The position numbers and the translations under genes were made by a program. A DNA stretch of 64,000 nt from Luidia sarsii (Eukaryota; Echinodermata; Asteroidea; Paxillosida; Luidiidae): NCBI GenBank assembly GCA_949987565.1, contig OX465107.1, positions 2,376,684 to 2,440,683 of the forward strand, in the 5' to 3' direction. The notes beneath the pieces were generated by a model that saw only the letters and a list, made by a program, of their open reading frames with translations, had not been told where the DNA came from and searched no databases. Below are positions 56,601 to 64,000 of the stretch, piece after piece (the stretch's first letter is position 1; the number at the start of each line of letters is the position of its first letter).

Positions 56601-59600
56601 TGAGGTTTAAAGCATTGCATGGTGACTGCAGTACTGACAGGTTCTCCGTGAAGTGTCTCTTTAAGAGGAAGTGTGGTTCTGAGAAGAACTGGTGAATAGA
56701 ATCATTCCTCCTTCTGAGGAGGGCCAGTGCATCCTGGACGAAAACCTTTTTTCCTCAGAGCGGCATCTCTGCTTGAAGACACATTTTAAGTACCATTTAC
56801 AAAACTCGCTAAACTATTGGGAGCAATACATACCTGCGAAATGAATCAGTAAGAGCACGCTGTGTACAAGCAAGTCAAACCTGGCATGATAAGATGGGTG
56901 TGTTGCTTTTGTCATGCTACATATTGATGTAGGGTTTAATATGCATTGATTTATTGCGGTAGACTGAGAAGAGTCTTTAGTTAAAACTTTGCACAAAGGT
57001 GGTGCCCCGATTTGGAGGGCCTGCCGTGTAGCAACACCACCGTCGCTCCGAATTCAAAGGTCCCATCGCGAAATGGTTAAAACGCAAACAAATGATTGAT
57101 AGATCTCGCATAAAACATCACATGAAACGTCATTCTTCCCCCATCATTATTCGGTGTCGCTGTCTATTTCCTCCTCAAGGATGCGCTCAGCAACAAGGAC
57201 GAGCAGATGGAGGAGCTCAACGACGTCATTCGGCGTCAGAAGGAGCAGCTGACGGCCGCTCACATGGACACGGACAAAACCTCCGTGGTGGCTCTCTCCC
57301 GGGTGAGTGATGAAAAAACACCGCTTAGTGCAATATATGCATCGATACGATTGGATGGTTTGCAGTACCAAGTGGAAAGGTTTGCGGTGACACTATGTAA
57401 CACATCACTTTTGAGATGGAGTGTGGCTCTGAAAAGAGCTGATAACTCAACGTTTTTGGGCAGTGTGTACTCTTCTACATCGTCAGATGCCTTGATAAGA
57501 TTTAGTCCGTATGGTTGAAGTACCAAGTGGGAAGGTTTCCGGTGACATCATGTAACACATCTCTTTTGACACCATGTAGCACATCTCTTTTAACTTCTCT
57601 TTTTGGTAACTCAACGTTGCAGGCAGTGTGTACTCTGCCCATCGTCAGGAGACGTCTCAAAAGCGATGTGTTCCATGGTGCCGCCGCAGACCTTCCGCAT
57701 AATGCATCCTTATAGCCATTCTCCCTCTCTGTCTAACCCTCACCCCCCTCCCCTCCCACACCCCCGAATAAGCTTCCATTTTGCTTTGGTCTTTGCCGAG
57801 CTCAGGCCCTGCAAGAGAAGGACGTGCAGCTGGAGGCCCTCAAGAAGCAGCTGGAGATATCGGCCGACGAGATGGTCGAACTGACCAGCCAGCTGGACGA
57901 CTTCAGAAAGGATGCGGCACAGGGAGGAGGTATGGTCCCCCACAGCAGGGCCCCCCAGCTCACCGATAATTTGCCACTGGCTATCGGCTTTCAGTTGAAC
58001 TGCTTTAATCACTCTCGATCGACTATTAAAAACTGACTGGGAACTTAAGACCAAATTTATAAAAATGGCAAAGAAAACTTTGATTGGACCGGGATTTTAA
58101 CCCTCTGGCTTCAGGTAGAAGCCAGAGCCTGATCTGTTTAATTTTTTTTTATTTAAGAGCCCTAGATCCAGTCGGTCCCAATGCTGTTTTGCAGTGGCCA
58201 TTGGTAGTGGGGGCCAGTCACTTTTATTTGAAATGTTTGTTTGTTTGTTTTTTTGTTTTTTTTTTCAAGTTTTTTTTTATTTTTTTTATTTTTCAAGTTG
58301 TCGAAGTTTTTTCCTCAGTGTTTTCCACCGCAGTTTGATGTTATTTATTTTTTTGGCTCATTCTCGCTCTGTCCGCCGATGCCGTCAGCTCCGACTGTCC
58401 GCCTCCAGAATACCGTGCGCAACCTGCGGGCCACTCTGCAGGAGCAGGAGCAGGAGGGCAAGCGAGCGGAGGAGGGCATGCAGAAGGCCGAGGCCGACGC
58501 CAGGGACAAGGACAAGGAGCTGAACGAGGCCCTGACCAGGATGAGGGAGTACGAAGCCGTAAGTGGCCGCTCACACCAATCCACACGGTCCATTCATTGC
58601 TGCCTGTCGGATAAACCACGATCAGTGATCGATTTTCATCAAACTCACCGTGACTTACGAGTGAAGGCAAAGTGATGAGCGATGCAGAGAAAGAATACGA
58701 CCTATTGTAACTTACGATGGGTTAAGTTGAGTCACAAAACGTTGTAATGATGTTTGAAATCCACCCCCGATCTTTCGTTTCACTACATCAGCACGTACTA
58801 CTCGCACTCTCTCAGTGAGAAGTGACCGTCTTTTGTCAAATAACGAAAGATTCTTGAAAATTGGCAACGATCTGCCTGGGACTTGAACCAGAGACCTTAG
58901 CATTCCTAATATCCTTGAAGATAGGTTGGCAGCTATCGTGACTCACCAATGCCCCCTTCTCCCCGAGTATCAATTGAGGACCTGCTCATCAATCTCCGAT
59001 TCCTTGTTCTCTCTGTCTCCTGACCCCAGGGAGAGTACGGTCTGGTGGAGGCAGTGCAGGAAATCAAAGAGTGCAAGAAGAACCTCACAGTGCGGGACAG
59101 GTGAGTGAAGACCCTAACCCTAACCCTAACCCTTGTAGCCTCCAAGAGAGAATCCGCGCTCACTTATCTGCGGGGTCTCCCCTGCATATCTAAACTGTGA
59201 GGCGACCCGCCTCACACTCTTGATGAACCACCTCAGGAGCTTGTCTCCAAAACTTGCTACCTGAGGGGGGGTTAAACAATCGTGTGCACAAATACAGCAG
59301 CACCTTAGCATGTGCAGAGGGCCCTGTTGAGGATGCCCCTGGATGTTCAGGCCGCGTGGTTGGATTGTCCGAAGACGCTTCATCCACATTCGCAGCTTAT
59401 TGTTGGGGGGGTTTCGTTGGTCGCAGGAACATCGAGGATCTGACGCAGAGCGTGAACAAGCTGGAGATGGCGCTGAACGACCTGCTGGAGGAGAACGAGG
59501 AGCTGCGCAGCCGGCTGGGTCTGAACCCCAAGGAGCCCCTGGACCTGGGCCAGGTCCGGGTGACCAAGGCCCTGCAGCACCAGCAAGACCGTGCCCTCAA

Positions 59601-62600
59601 CCAGGTCAGTCCCCGAGCTCTAAAGGCTCTGAAGCCACTCAAGGTTAAGGACTGAGGAAAGAAGGAGATAGAGAGGGACTCAGGCAGATAGGAACTGACA
59701 TTTTACTTTTTTGATTTACTTTTGGGTCATTCAAGTTGGTGGACAGCTCGCAAGATTTCTGTATCGAAGACATCTTACACCAATGGCCAGCGCCAAGGAT
59801 TGGCCGCTCAATAAAAGGCCAAATGTTGGATTTGGGTCGGCCAAAATTAAAACAAACTCCAGACAGTTCTGGTTAAAACCAGGCCGAGTGCTGGACGAAT
59901 GAAAACCGCTCTGCACGTCATTCACAGCGATTTCTTTTGGTTTATGCAAGTTGGCCCAAAACAAGGCTATAAAGCCACTCAAGGTTAAGGGCTAAGGAAA
60001 GAAGGAAATAGAGAGTGACTCAGGAAGATAGGAACTAACATTCCTCTTAAAAAGGGTAAGATCGTAGGCTGGGGGAAAAACATGAACCAGGAAGGGAATT
60101 CCAGAGAGAGGCTGAACGAGGGAAGGAGCTGTTCTGATACCTCTCTGTTCTACACCCTGGGATAGATAGAGTGTGCGGGTGAGAGGAGGCAAACAGCCTG
60201 GTTGCTCACATAAATGTCCTGACTGGGGGGACCAAGTCGGCAAGAGCAGAGGAACACCTTCCATGGAAATATCGGTAGAGGAGACTCAGGGTGGCCACCT
60301 TCCTACGATGGGCTAGGGGGTTAGCAGTGGAGACCCCAAGCTTCTTGCCAACAAGGTTTTAATCACCCGTGTGTGTATGGTTGGATTGGTAGCTGGCACC
60401 ACGTGTATTGAAGATTTGATGGTTCTGATGAGCTGACAATGGGAGGGCTCCTTGGTTCAATGCTGCAGGTGCTGAGCCAGGAACTAGAGAGGCTGGAAGC
60501 GGAACGCTTAGTACTGAAGAAGCAGGTGCGTCTGCTGGCCCAGCAACGGGCCCAGAGGTGAGTCCAGTGGGGAGCCCGTAGGATCAGACGAGGCTGGTGG
60601 AGTTGTGGCGATTGTACCGTTTTGGGTTTTTGTTTTTGCACACATATCACTGTTGAAACTATAATTTAATTGAATACACACCGTCAATTCGTTAATAGCA
60701 AGTATAATAATAATTCTGGTTTATTAAATACTATATAGCAGCCAACGGCTGAATTGCACAGTGATTTACATGGTAATTAAAAACCGGACAAAATTTCAAC
60801 ATTTACAAATATAGGCCTATTGCACATAAACCTTTAAGACTTAAAAATACGTCAACAACATAAATATTAAAAAAAGCCAAATATCACAAGGAATACAAAC
60901 TAAAAGTGAGAATTTAAAAAGGGTGGAGACTGGGACGGGGATTGAATTAACCACGTTAAACCTGTAACAAAGGGAGAGCCAGAAGAGTAAGGTCAAACGT
61001 TAAAGAATGGGAATCGTCAAGGAAATTCATTTAAGGGAATGGGAATCATTAGGAAAAAATCATTTAAGGGAATGGGAATCATCGGGAACAATCATTTCTG
61101 GGAATGGGAATCGTCAAGGAAAATCATTTAAGATTAAACATTAACTTGGGTATAATGATAATAAAATAACTTGCCAATTCTTCACTGGGAAAGTACCATA
61201 ATGCACGCACAAAGATGGCTAAGGTGTATGGGGATCTACAGTGGTTTACTGCAAAGGTTTAGAACATTCCTAACTTGCAATCGTAGTATTTTAGCCAGCT
61301 GCGTCACTTGGATTCTTTTTTCTTCTTTGCTTCCCTCCCTCCCCCTCTTTTCCCCCCATCCCTTGGCTAATCTCAGGGCCGTGGCGCTGGGTCTCTCTGC
61401 GGACGACATGGTGGCCATCGAGGAGTTCACGGAGGGCCTGAAGACCAAGAAGAAGTCTGGCGGGATGGGACTGGGCGAGACGGTGTCTCAGTTTGTCCAA
61501 GAAGGGCAGAAGGTCGCGGCCTCGGACTCGCTCCGACTCAAGGTAAGAGGCAGTAAACAGGAAATGGTCTCAGAAAGGTGAGGGTGTAATTGATGTGTAG
61601 GCTCCAGGACCTTCACAGGTCTCAGCCATAGATGTACATCCTGAGCAGCCAGTCAGGAGCCCTGTTCATGTTTAAAAGTGCTGGAGTGTCAGCCTCTTAT
61701 TCATTATCTATGCTGATTCACCCAAAACAAGGCTATAAAGCCACTCAAGGTTAAGGGCTAAGGAGATAGAGAGGGACTCAGGAAGGCTGGAGATAGGAAT
61801 TAGCATTCCTCTTAAAAAGGGGTCACGTCACAAGGTCCAAAAACACAATAGCAAATGGCATAACAGTAGGGTTAACAGAGGGTCAAAAACAAAAAGGCAG
61901 ACCTGGGAGACAGTGGCTACATGATGTAAGGGAATGGACCAACACCACTGTATATGACCTGATAGAGAAGACCAAGGTTAGGGGAGATTGGAGGAGGTTC
62001 GTGCTCAGTGCACCAACAGTTGGTGAGACTACGGGGATGAGTGAGTGTGAGTTTGCAGACGGCTCGCTGAAATGACCAAGATGCAAATCGTAGACGAGTA
62101 AAAGGGCTGATGTTTGCGATCCTAGCAAACCCTCATTGAATGTTAAAAACAGTGATCCCATCCCCCCCTCCAGGCCAACCAATTGGAGCAGGAGCTGGTG
62201 AAGGCGGACAAGGCCACGGAGCGGAATCGCAACCAGGTGGCGGAACTGGAGGCTCGCAACAATCGGCTGCAGGAGGAGAACAAGCAGCTGGAGGGCAGCA
62301 TGAAGGAGATCCTACAGGCCCTGAAGGAACAGGCCGGCCAGGCAGCAGGAGGAGGAGGAGGTGGAGGGGACCTTCAGATACCCAACCTGGAGAGGCTCGT
62401 GGCGGTAAGGATGGGCTGAGAGGGAGTTGTACCTGTGGGACTTTGCTGAGGTAGGGAGATATACGGACAGACAGAGGGACAGACTAATGGACAGATGGAC
62501 TAACAGACAAACGGAGAGGCAGACAGACAGACTGACAAGGACAGATTGACAGACAGACAGATGGATAGACAGAATGACAGACAGACACAGATGAAAAGAA

Positions 62601-63953
62601 AGTTAGACAAATAGAAAGACAGATAAATAGACATACAGACAGATATATAGGCATACAGACAGAAAGACAGACAGATGGAAAGACAAGTAGAAAAACAGAC
62701 AGACAGATGAAAAGACAGGTAGATAGATAAATAGGCAGACAGAGTGCTGGTGATGGTCAGGGCTGGGCTGAAGTAGAGGAGACTGCCCTCTGTATCAGAA
62801 TTAGGCCAGCCAGGGCAGGTGGGGTCTTCCCATGGCCAATTAGTAGAAATAACGTTTTAGGAAGGGGAAGGGGGTTAGTCAGTTCCAACCAACGTTGGAA
62901 ATTCACTCTCCAAGAATATTAGGAGGGATTGTCAGAAAGGAGGAGCCCTTTTCACCGGATCTTTTGCATCACCAAATGTTCAAGGTTTGACGATCTGCAA
63001 ACCATCAGAGCCAGCCTGAATGCCTTTCTCAGTGGTCTTGTCTTTTGGCAAATTCCCTCAGCTGCTGGAGGCCAAGGCATCTGGAGGAAGCTACGAGATC
63101 CAGCTGGTCATGAAGGCCCAGGTGGACCAGCTGACCGGCCGCAACGAGGAACTTCGACGCGAGCTGCGCCAGATCCGCAACGAATCCGAGAAGGCCAGCG
63201 TCAACCTTGACCGGGCCAGCAACAAGGTAGGACTCCCTCTCCCTCTCTCCCTCTCTCCCCTCACTCCCTTCCCCTTCTTCCTCTCCCTCCCTCCGCCTTT
63301 CTCCCTCCCCTCCCTCCCCTCCAACACCCTCCCTCCCCTCCCTCCCCTCCCTCCCCTCCATCACCTCCATCACCCTCCCTCCCTCTCTCCCTCTCTCCCC
63401 TCACTCCCTTCCCCTTCTTCCCCTCCCTCCCCTCCCTCCCCTCCCTCCCCTCCCTCCCCTCCCTCCCCTCTCTCCCTCCCTCCCCTCTCTCCCTCCCTCC
63501 CTCCCTCCCTCCCTCCCTCCCTCCCTCCCTCCCTCCCTCCCTCCCTCCCTCCCTCCCTCCCTCCCTCCCTCCCTCCCTCCCTCCCTCCCTCCCTCCCTCC
63601 CTCCCTCTCATTCCCTCTCATTCAAAGTTTCAGGCAGGAGACTGGCAGGGTCTCCTGACGACGGGCAGAGTATAAACTGCCCAAAACGTGGATACTCCTT
63701 CTTGAAAGAGAGATGACTTTACATGGTGTCTTGGCAAACTTCCCACACAGTCAGTGAGCAGTTGGCCGATTCACAGTGATCTTTGTCTTTGGGCCCGGGG
63801 TAGATTGTCCGACTGGAGCAGGACCTACAGGCCTTGAGGGAGGCGGGCCAAGGTGCCATCACCCTCCATCACATGCAGCTGCCCCAGGGCATGGCTGTAT
63901 CCAGTGCCGAAGTCATCAGCTCCCTCAATGAGCAGCTCATCCATGCACTGCAG
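50606..63953 (+). CDS. CEP290, N-terminal third (18 coding exons; gene continues past the window)
   Basis: Eighteen GT-AG exons join without frame conflict into about 798 residues of the centrosomal protein CEP290 (about 2,480 residues in human). Its order matches the human N-terminal region. Shared landmarks are WDHIMGLD at the start, [73 protein letters not shown] and [15 protein letters not shown]. Most of it is heptad-rich coiled coil with high E, K, Q and R. CEP290 sits at the ciliary transition zone, where it links the axoneme to the membrane and gates ciliary traffic. The start lies in a strong context (ACACCATGGCC). Exon codons are GC-rich at third positions, unlike the AT-rich introns. 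The last exon ends in a donor, so the C-terminal two-thirds lies to the right. Confidence 0.97.
50930..51225. mobile_element. Head-to-head SINE pair in CEP290 intron 1
   Basis: A minus-strand B box (GGTTCATGTCC, 50990-51000) and a plus-strand B box (GGTTCAAATCC, 51144-51154) face each other about 145 bp apart, with shared tails (GGCAAAGAAAAC, GTCTTTGCCATTTTTTTC). This is the same arrangement as at 21236-21425. Confidence 0.65.
51306..51459 (+). CDS. CEP290 coding exon 2
   Basis: Residues 32-82 plus one base. It reads [20 protein letters not shown] and [14 protein letters not shown], corresponding to the human helical segment around residues 35-80. Acceptor CTCCCCCAG, donor GTGAGC. Confidence 0.95.
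51475..51890. repeat. (CTC)n/(CCACCT)n array in CEP290 intron 2
   Basis: About 410 bp of CTCCTC and CACCTC trinucleotide-hexanucleotide repeats starting some 15 bp after the exon 2 donor. Forward P/L/S-rich and reverse E/V/R/W-rich ORFs are artefacts. Confidence 0.95.
51980..52035 (+). CDS. CEP290 coding exon 3
   Basis: Completes the split Glu codon and reads [19 protein letters not shown]. Acceptor CATCCGCAG, donor GTGCGT. Confidence 0.93.
52055..52520. repeat. ACTGCCCCAA array in CEP290 intron 3
   Basis: Units of about 10 bp (ACTGCCCCAA, ATGGCCCTAA) arranged in longer repeats of roughly 110-180 bp marked by CTGCTCCTACTGGCCCCAC. The reverse frame reads GAVWGSLG-type strings, an artefact. 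Confidence 0.93.
52679..52822 (+). CDS. CEP290 coding exon 4
   Basis: Residues 102-149: [18 protein letters not shown], then [20 protein letters not shown], then [10 protein letters not shown]. Acceptor GCTGCTTAG, donor GTGAGT. Confidence 0.95.
52930..53030 (+). mobile_element. tRNA-derived SINE, second family, in CEP290 intron 4
   Basis: Canonical A box TGGTCTAGTGG (52955-52965) and B box GGTTTGAATCC (53000-53010) at tRNA spacing, followed by a Pol III-like T run (GTTTTTTCTTTTC). It resembles the copy at 34118. Confidence 0.75.
53150..53340. repeat. 62-bp tandem repeat, three copies
   Basis: GTAGACAAAGGGTTGGTGTG starts at about 53155, 53217 and 53279. Each unit contains GACCCTGTCTACCAATTG and CCAGTCACCTGG. 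Confidence 0.92.
53471..53524 (+). CDS. CEP290 coding exon 5
   Basis: Residues 150-167, [18 protein letters not shown]. Acceptor GATTTTCACAG, donor GTAAGT. Small but in frame with both neighbours, and it matches the human EEAENEN-type segment. Confidence 0.9.
53868..54852. repeat. CCTGCCTGCCTC / (CCCT)n array in CEP290 intron 5
   Basis: About 1 kb of CCTGCCTGCCTCCCTG-type units, with blocks duplicated in higher order (the CTGCTTGCTTCCCTGCC motif recurs), then about 190 bp of pure CCCT/CCTC. It runs up to the exon 6 acceptor and acts as its pyrimidine tract. The P/S/L/A/C forward frame and G/R/E/Q reverse frame are artefacts. Confidence 0.95.
54866..55018 (+). CDS. CEP290 coding exon 6
   Basis: Residues 168-218: [40 protein letters not shown], then [11 protein letters not shown]. 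One of the best-conserved exons. Acceptor CTCCCCACAG, donor GTTAGT. Confidence 0.97.
55083..55145 (-). mobile_element. tRNA-like SINE fragment
   Basis: Plus-strand GGGATTCGAACCCGTG is the complement of a B box (GGTTCGAATCCC). A short tRNA-like head without a clear tail, in CEP290 intron 6. Confidence 0.4.
55902..56084 (+). CDS. CEP290 coding exon 7
   Basis: Residues 219-279: [20 protein letters not shown], then [17 protein letters not shown], then [12 protein letters not shown]. The acceptor GGGGGCTAG has a poor pyrimidine tract, but frame and homology fix it. Donor GTGACA. Confidence 0.95.
56429..56518 (+). CDS. CEP290 coding exon 8
   Basis: Residues 280-309: [18 protein letters not shown], then [12 protein letters not shown]. 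Acceptor GCCTTCTCCAG, donor GTAGGT. Confidence 0.96.
56620..57020. other. Intron 8 repeat-like sequence
   Basis: Contains CTGACAGGTTCTCCGTGAAG, AAGTGTGGTTCTGAGAAGAA and ATGAATC-AGTAAGAG-ACGC motifs that also appear in intron 6 (about 55790) and intron 9 (57400-57670). It is probably a dispersed or locally duplicated element. Confidence 0.4.
57180..57302 (+). CDS. CEP290 coding exon 9
   Basis: Residues 310-350: [19 protein letters not shown], then [20 protein letters not shown]. This matches the human SKDDEI-YQ/LDADKSNV-AL region. Acceptor CTCCTCAAG, donor GTGAGT. Confidence 0.96.
57355..57670. repeat. Imperfect tandem duplication in intron 9
   Basis: GTACCAAGTGG-AAGGTTTCCGGTGACA occurs twice (about 57365 and 57518). 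TCTTTTGACACCATGTAGCACA and AACTCAACGTT...GCAGTGTGTACTCT occur twice as well. A local duplication of about 150-180 bp. Confidence 0.75.
57806..57929 (+). CDS. CEP290 coding exon 10
   Basis: Residues 351-391 plus one base: [20 protein letters not shown], then [19 protein letters not shown]. Acceptor CCGAGCTCAG. The donor GTATGG is set by the phase of exon 11. Confidence 0.93.
58028..58125 (-). mobile_element. tRNA-derived SINE fragment in intron 10
   Basis: ACTGACTGGGAACTTAAG, AATGGCAAAGAAAAC and GGACCGGGATTTTAACC match the minus-strand head and tail of the 17405 family. It is followed by a long T-rich tract (58135-58300). Confidence 0.6.
58389..58558 (+). CDS. CEP290 coding exon 11
   Basis: Completes the split Ala codon, then [37 protein letters not shown] and [19 protein letters not shown] is almost identical to the vertebrate protein. 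Acceptor GATGCCGTCAG, donor GTAAGT. Confidence 0.96.
58850..58935 (-). mobile_element. tRNA-like SINE fragment in intron 11
   Basis: GATCTGCCTGGGACTTGAACC is the complement of a B box with flanking tRNA-like sequence, followed by AGAGACCTTAGCATTCC. The tail is not clear. Confidence 0.45.
59030..59100 (+). CDS. CEP290 coding exon 12
   Basis: Residues 449-471 plus two bases: [18 protein letters not shown], then LTVRD. This matches human GVYGLEDAVVEIKNCK. Acceptor CTGACCCCAG, donor GTGAGT. A (CCCTAA)3 telomere-like run follows the donor at 59107. Confidence 0.97.
59427..59604 (+). CDS. CEP290 coding exon 13
   Basis: Completes Arg 472, then [40 protein letters not shown] and [17 protein letters not shown]. 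Acceptor GTTGGTCGCAG, donor GTCAGT. Confidence 0.97.
59610..59720 (-). mobile_element. Short LINE 3' fragment in intron 13
   Basis: AAGCCACTCAAGGTTAAGGACTGAGG and GAGAGGGACTCAGGCAGATAG match the start of the larger LINE fragment at 59940 and the copy at 61725. Confidence 0.5.
59940..60360 (-). mobile_element. Jockey-like LINE reverse transcriptase C-terminal fragment
   Basis: Minus-strand sequence reads [35 protein letters not shown], then after a frameshift [17 protein letters not shown]. These are the typical RRKVA-L-LYK and SFFPR-A-LWNSLP motifs at the C-terminus of Jockey/CR1-type LINE proteins. It is interrupted by at least one stop and frameshifts. It lies in CEP290 intron 13, opposite to the gene. 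Confidence 0.75.
60469..60557 (+). CDS. CEP290 coding exon 14
   Basis: Residues 532-560 plus two bases: [20 protein letters not shown], then RLLAQQRAQ. Acceptor CAATGCTGCAG, donor GTGAGT. Confidence 0.96.
60558..61376 (+). other. CEP290 intron 14
   Basis: AT-rich. 61010-61130 contains three to four imperfect repeats of GGGAATGGGAATCATCAGG with AATCATTTAAG. No coding signal. Confidence 0.7.
61377..61542 (+). CDS. CEP290 coding exon 15
   Basis: Completes Arg 561, then [39 protein letters not shown] and [13 protein letters not shown]. It corresponds to the least conserved, non-coiled linker of the N-terminal region in vertebrates. Acceptor CTAATCTCAG, donor GTAAGA. Confidence 0.93.
61725..61815 (-). 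mobile_element. Short LINE 3' fragment in intron 15
   Basis: AACAAGGCTATAAAGCCACTCAAGG and ATTCCTCTTAAAAAGG match 59955-60055, a 3' piece of the same LINE family. Confidence 0.55.
61880..62065 (+). mobile_element. RTE/L1-like LINE C-terminal fragment in intron 15
   Basis: The plus frame reads [17 protein letters not shown], then [18 protein letters not shown]. This is the standard GRP-RW-DD(I/V)-EWT ... A-DR-W-R-V tail of RTE/L1-like LINE proteins. Upstream domains are absent. Confidence 0.7.
62174..62404 (+). CDS. CEP290 coding exon 16
   Basis: Residues 617-693: [40 protein letters not shown], a glycine run (GGGGGGG) and [12 protein letters not shown]. The EENKQLE-MKEILQA-KE block and I-P-LERLV are shared with vertebrates. 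The glycine run is a local expansion (GGAGGA repeat). Donor GTAAGG. Confidence 0.97.
62455..62745. repeat. (CAGA)n / GACAGACAGATGG microsatellite in intron 16
   Basis: About 290 bp of degenerate CAGACAGA and AGATAGATA repeats. Confidence 0.93.
63062..63226 (+). CDS. CEP290 coding exon 17
   Basis: Residues 694-748: [67 protein letters not shown] is identical to the vertebrate protein. Acceptor AATTCCCTCAG, donor GTAGGA. Confidence 0.97.
63230..63625. repeat. (CCCT)n / CCTCCCTCCCC array in intron 17
   Basis: Pure pyrimidine array that begins within a few bases of the exon 17 donor and ends in about 110 bp of perfect CCCT. Forward P/S/L and reverse G/R/E ORFs are artefacts. Confidence 0.95.
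63804..63953 (+). CDS. CEP290 coding exon 18
   Basis: Residues 749-798: [45 protein letters not shown]. It matches the human segment that includes LPDGIAPSSA-II and LIHLLQ. Acceptor GGGGTAG with a weak pyrimidine tract, donor GTAGAG. The gene continues to the right. Confidence 0.94.
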
Positions 63954-64000
63954 GTAGAGTCCGCTCTCCTTTTCCCACTCTTAGGTGTCTGGGTTTACTG

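Overview
This is a eukaryotic nuclear window, most likely from an echinoderm. Genes are split by GT-AG introns, coding exons make up only a small fraction of the sequence, and there are non-LTR retrotransposon remnants, tRNA-headed SINEs, MITEs, satellites and TTAGGG-type repeats. The best taxonomic clue is a two-exon insulin-superfamily gene (39.6-40.8 kb, minus strand) whose A and B chains closely resemble the relaxin-like gonad-stimulating peptide (RGP) of starfish. The species cannot be fixed from the sequence alone.

Layout. 1-12.5 kb is a complex macrosatellite: 23- and 25-bp minisatellite arrays alternate with two conserved linkers (A and B) in about four rounds. Linker A copies carry conserved splice-like signals on the minus strand that could be small exons. 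Two inverted-repeat elements interrupt the region. 12.5-20 kb holds a promoter-like segment, a LINE RNase H fragment, about 0.8 kb of interstitial telomere-like repeat, CT-rich DNA, an ACATGTAC-rich palindromic array and a 5'-truncated LINE reverse transcriptase inside that array. A candidate 5' UTR exon ends at 19.98 kb. 28.46-30.01 kb encodes a 105-residue predicted type I membrane protein that I do not recognise. 36.82-38.74 kb is a Kolobok-like element with a THAP domain, long terminal inverted repeats and TTAA target duplications.

39.55-46.05 kb is the RGP-like gene: a poly(A) signal, two coding exons, and a possible TATA-driven 5' UTR exon about 5 kb upstream. 46-50.5 kb is intergenic, with simple repeats, a 200-N assembly gap, a LINE tail and palindromic elements. 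From 50.6 kb to the end lie the first 18 coding exons (about 798 residues) of the plus-strand CEP290 gene, a coiled-coil protein of the ciliary transition zone. It continues beyond the window, and its introns are full of pyrimidine-rich arrays, SINEs and LINE fragments.

The three supported genes show no common pathway: a neuropeptide/hormone precursor, a small membrane protein and a ciliary scaffold. Most long open frames elsewhere come from tandem repeats whose unit is not a multiple of three but which lack stops.
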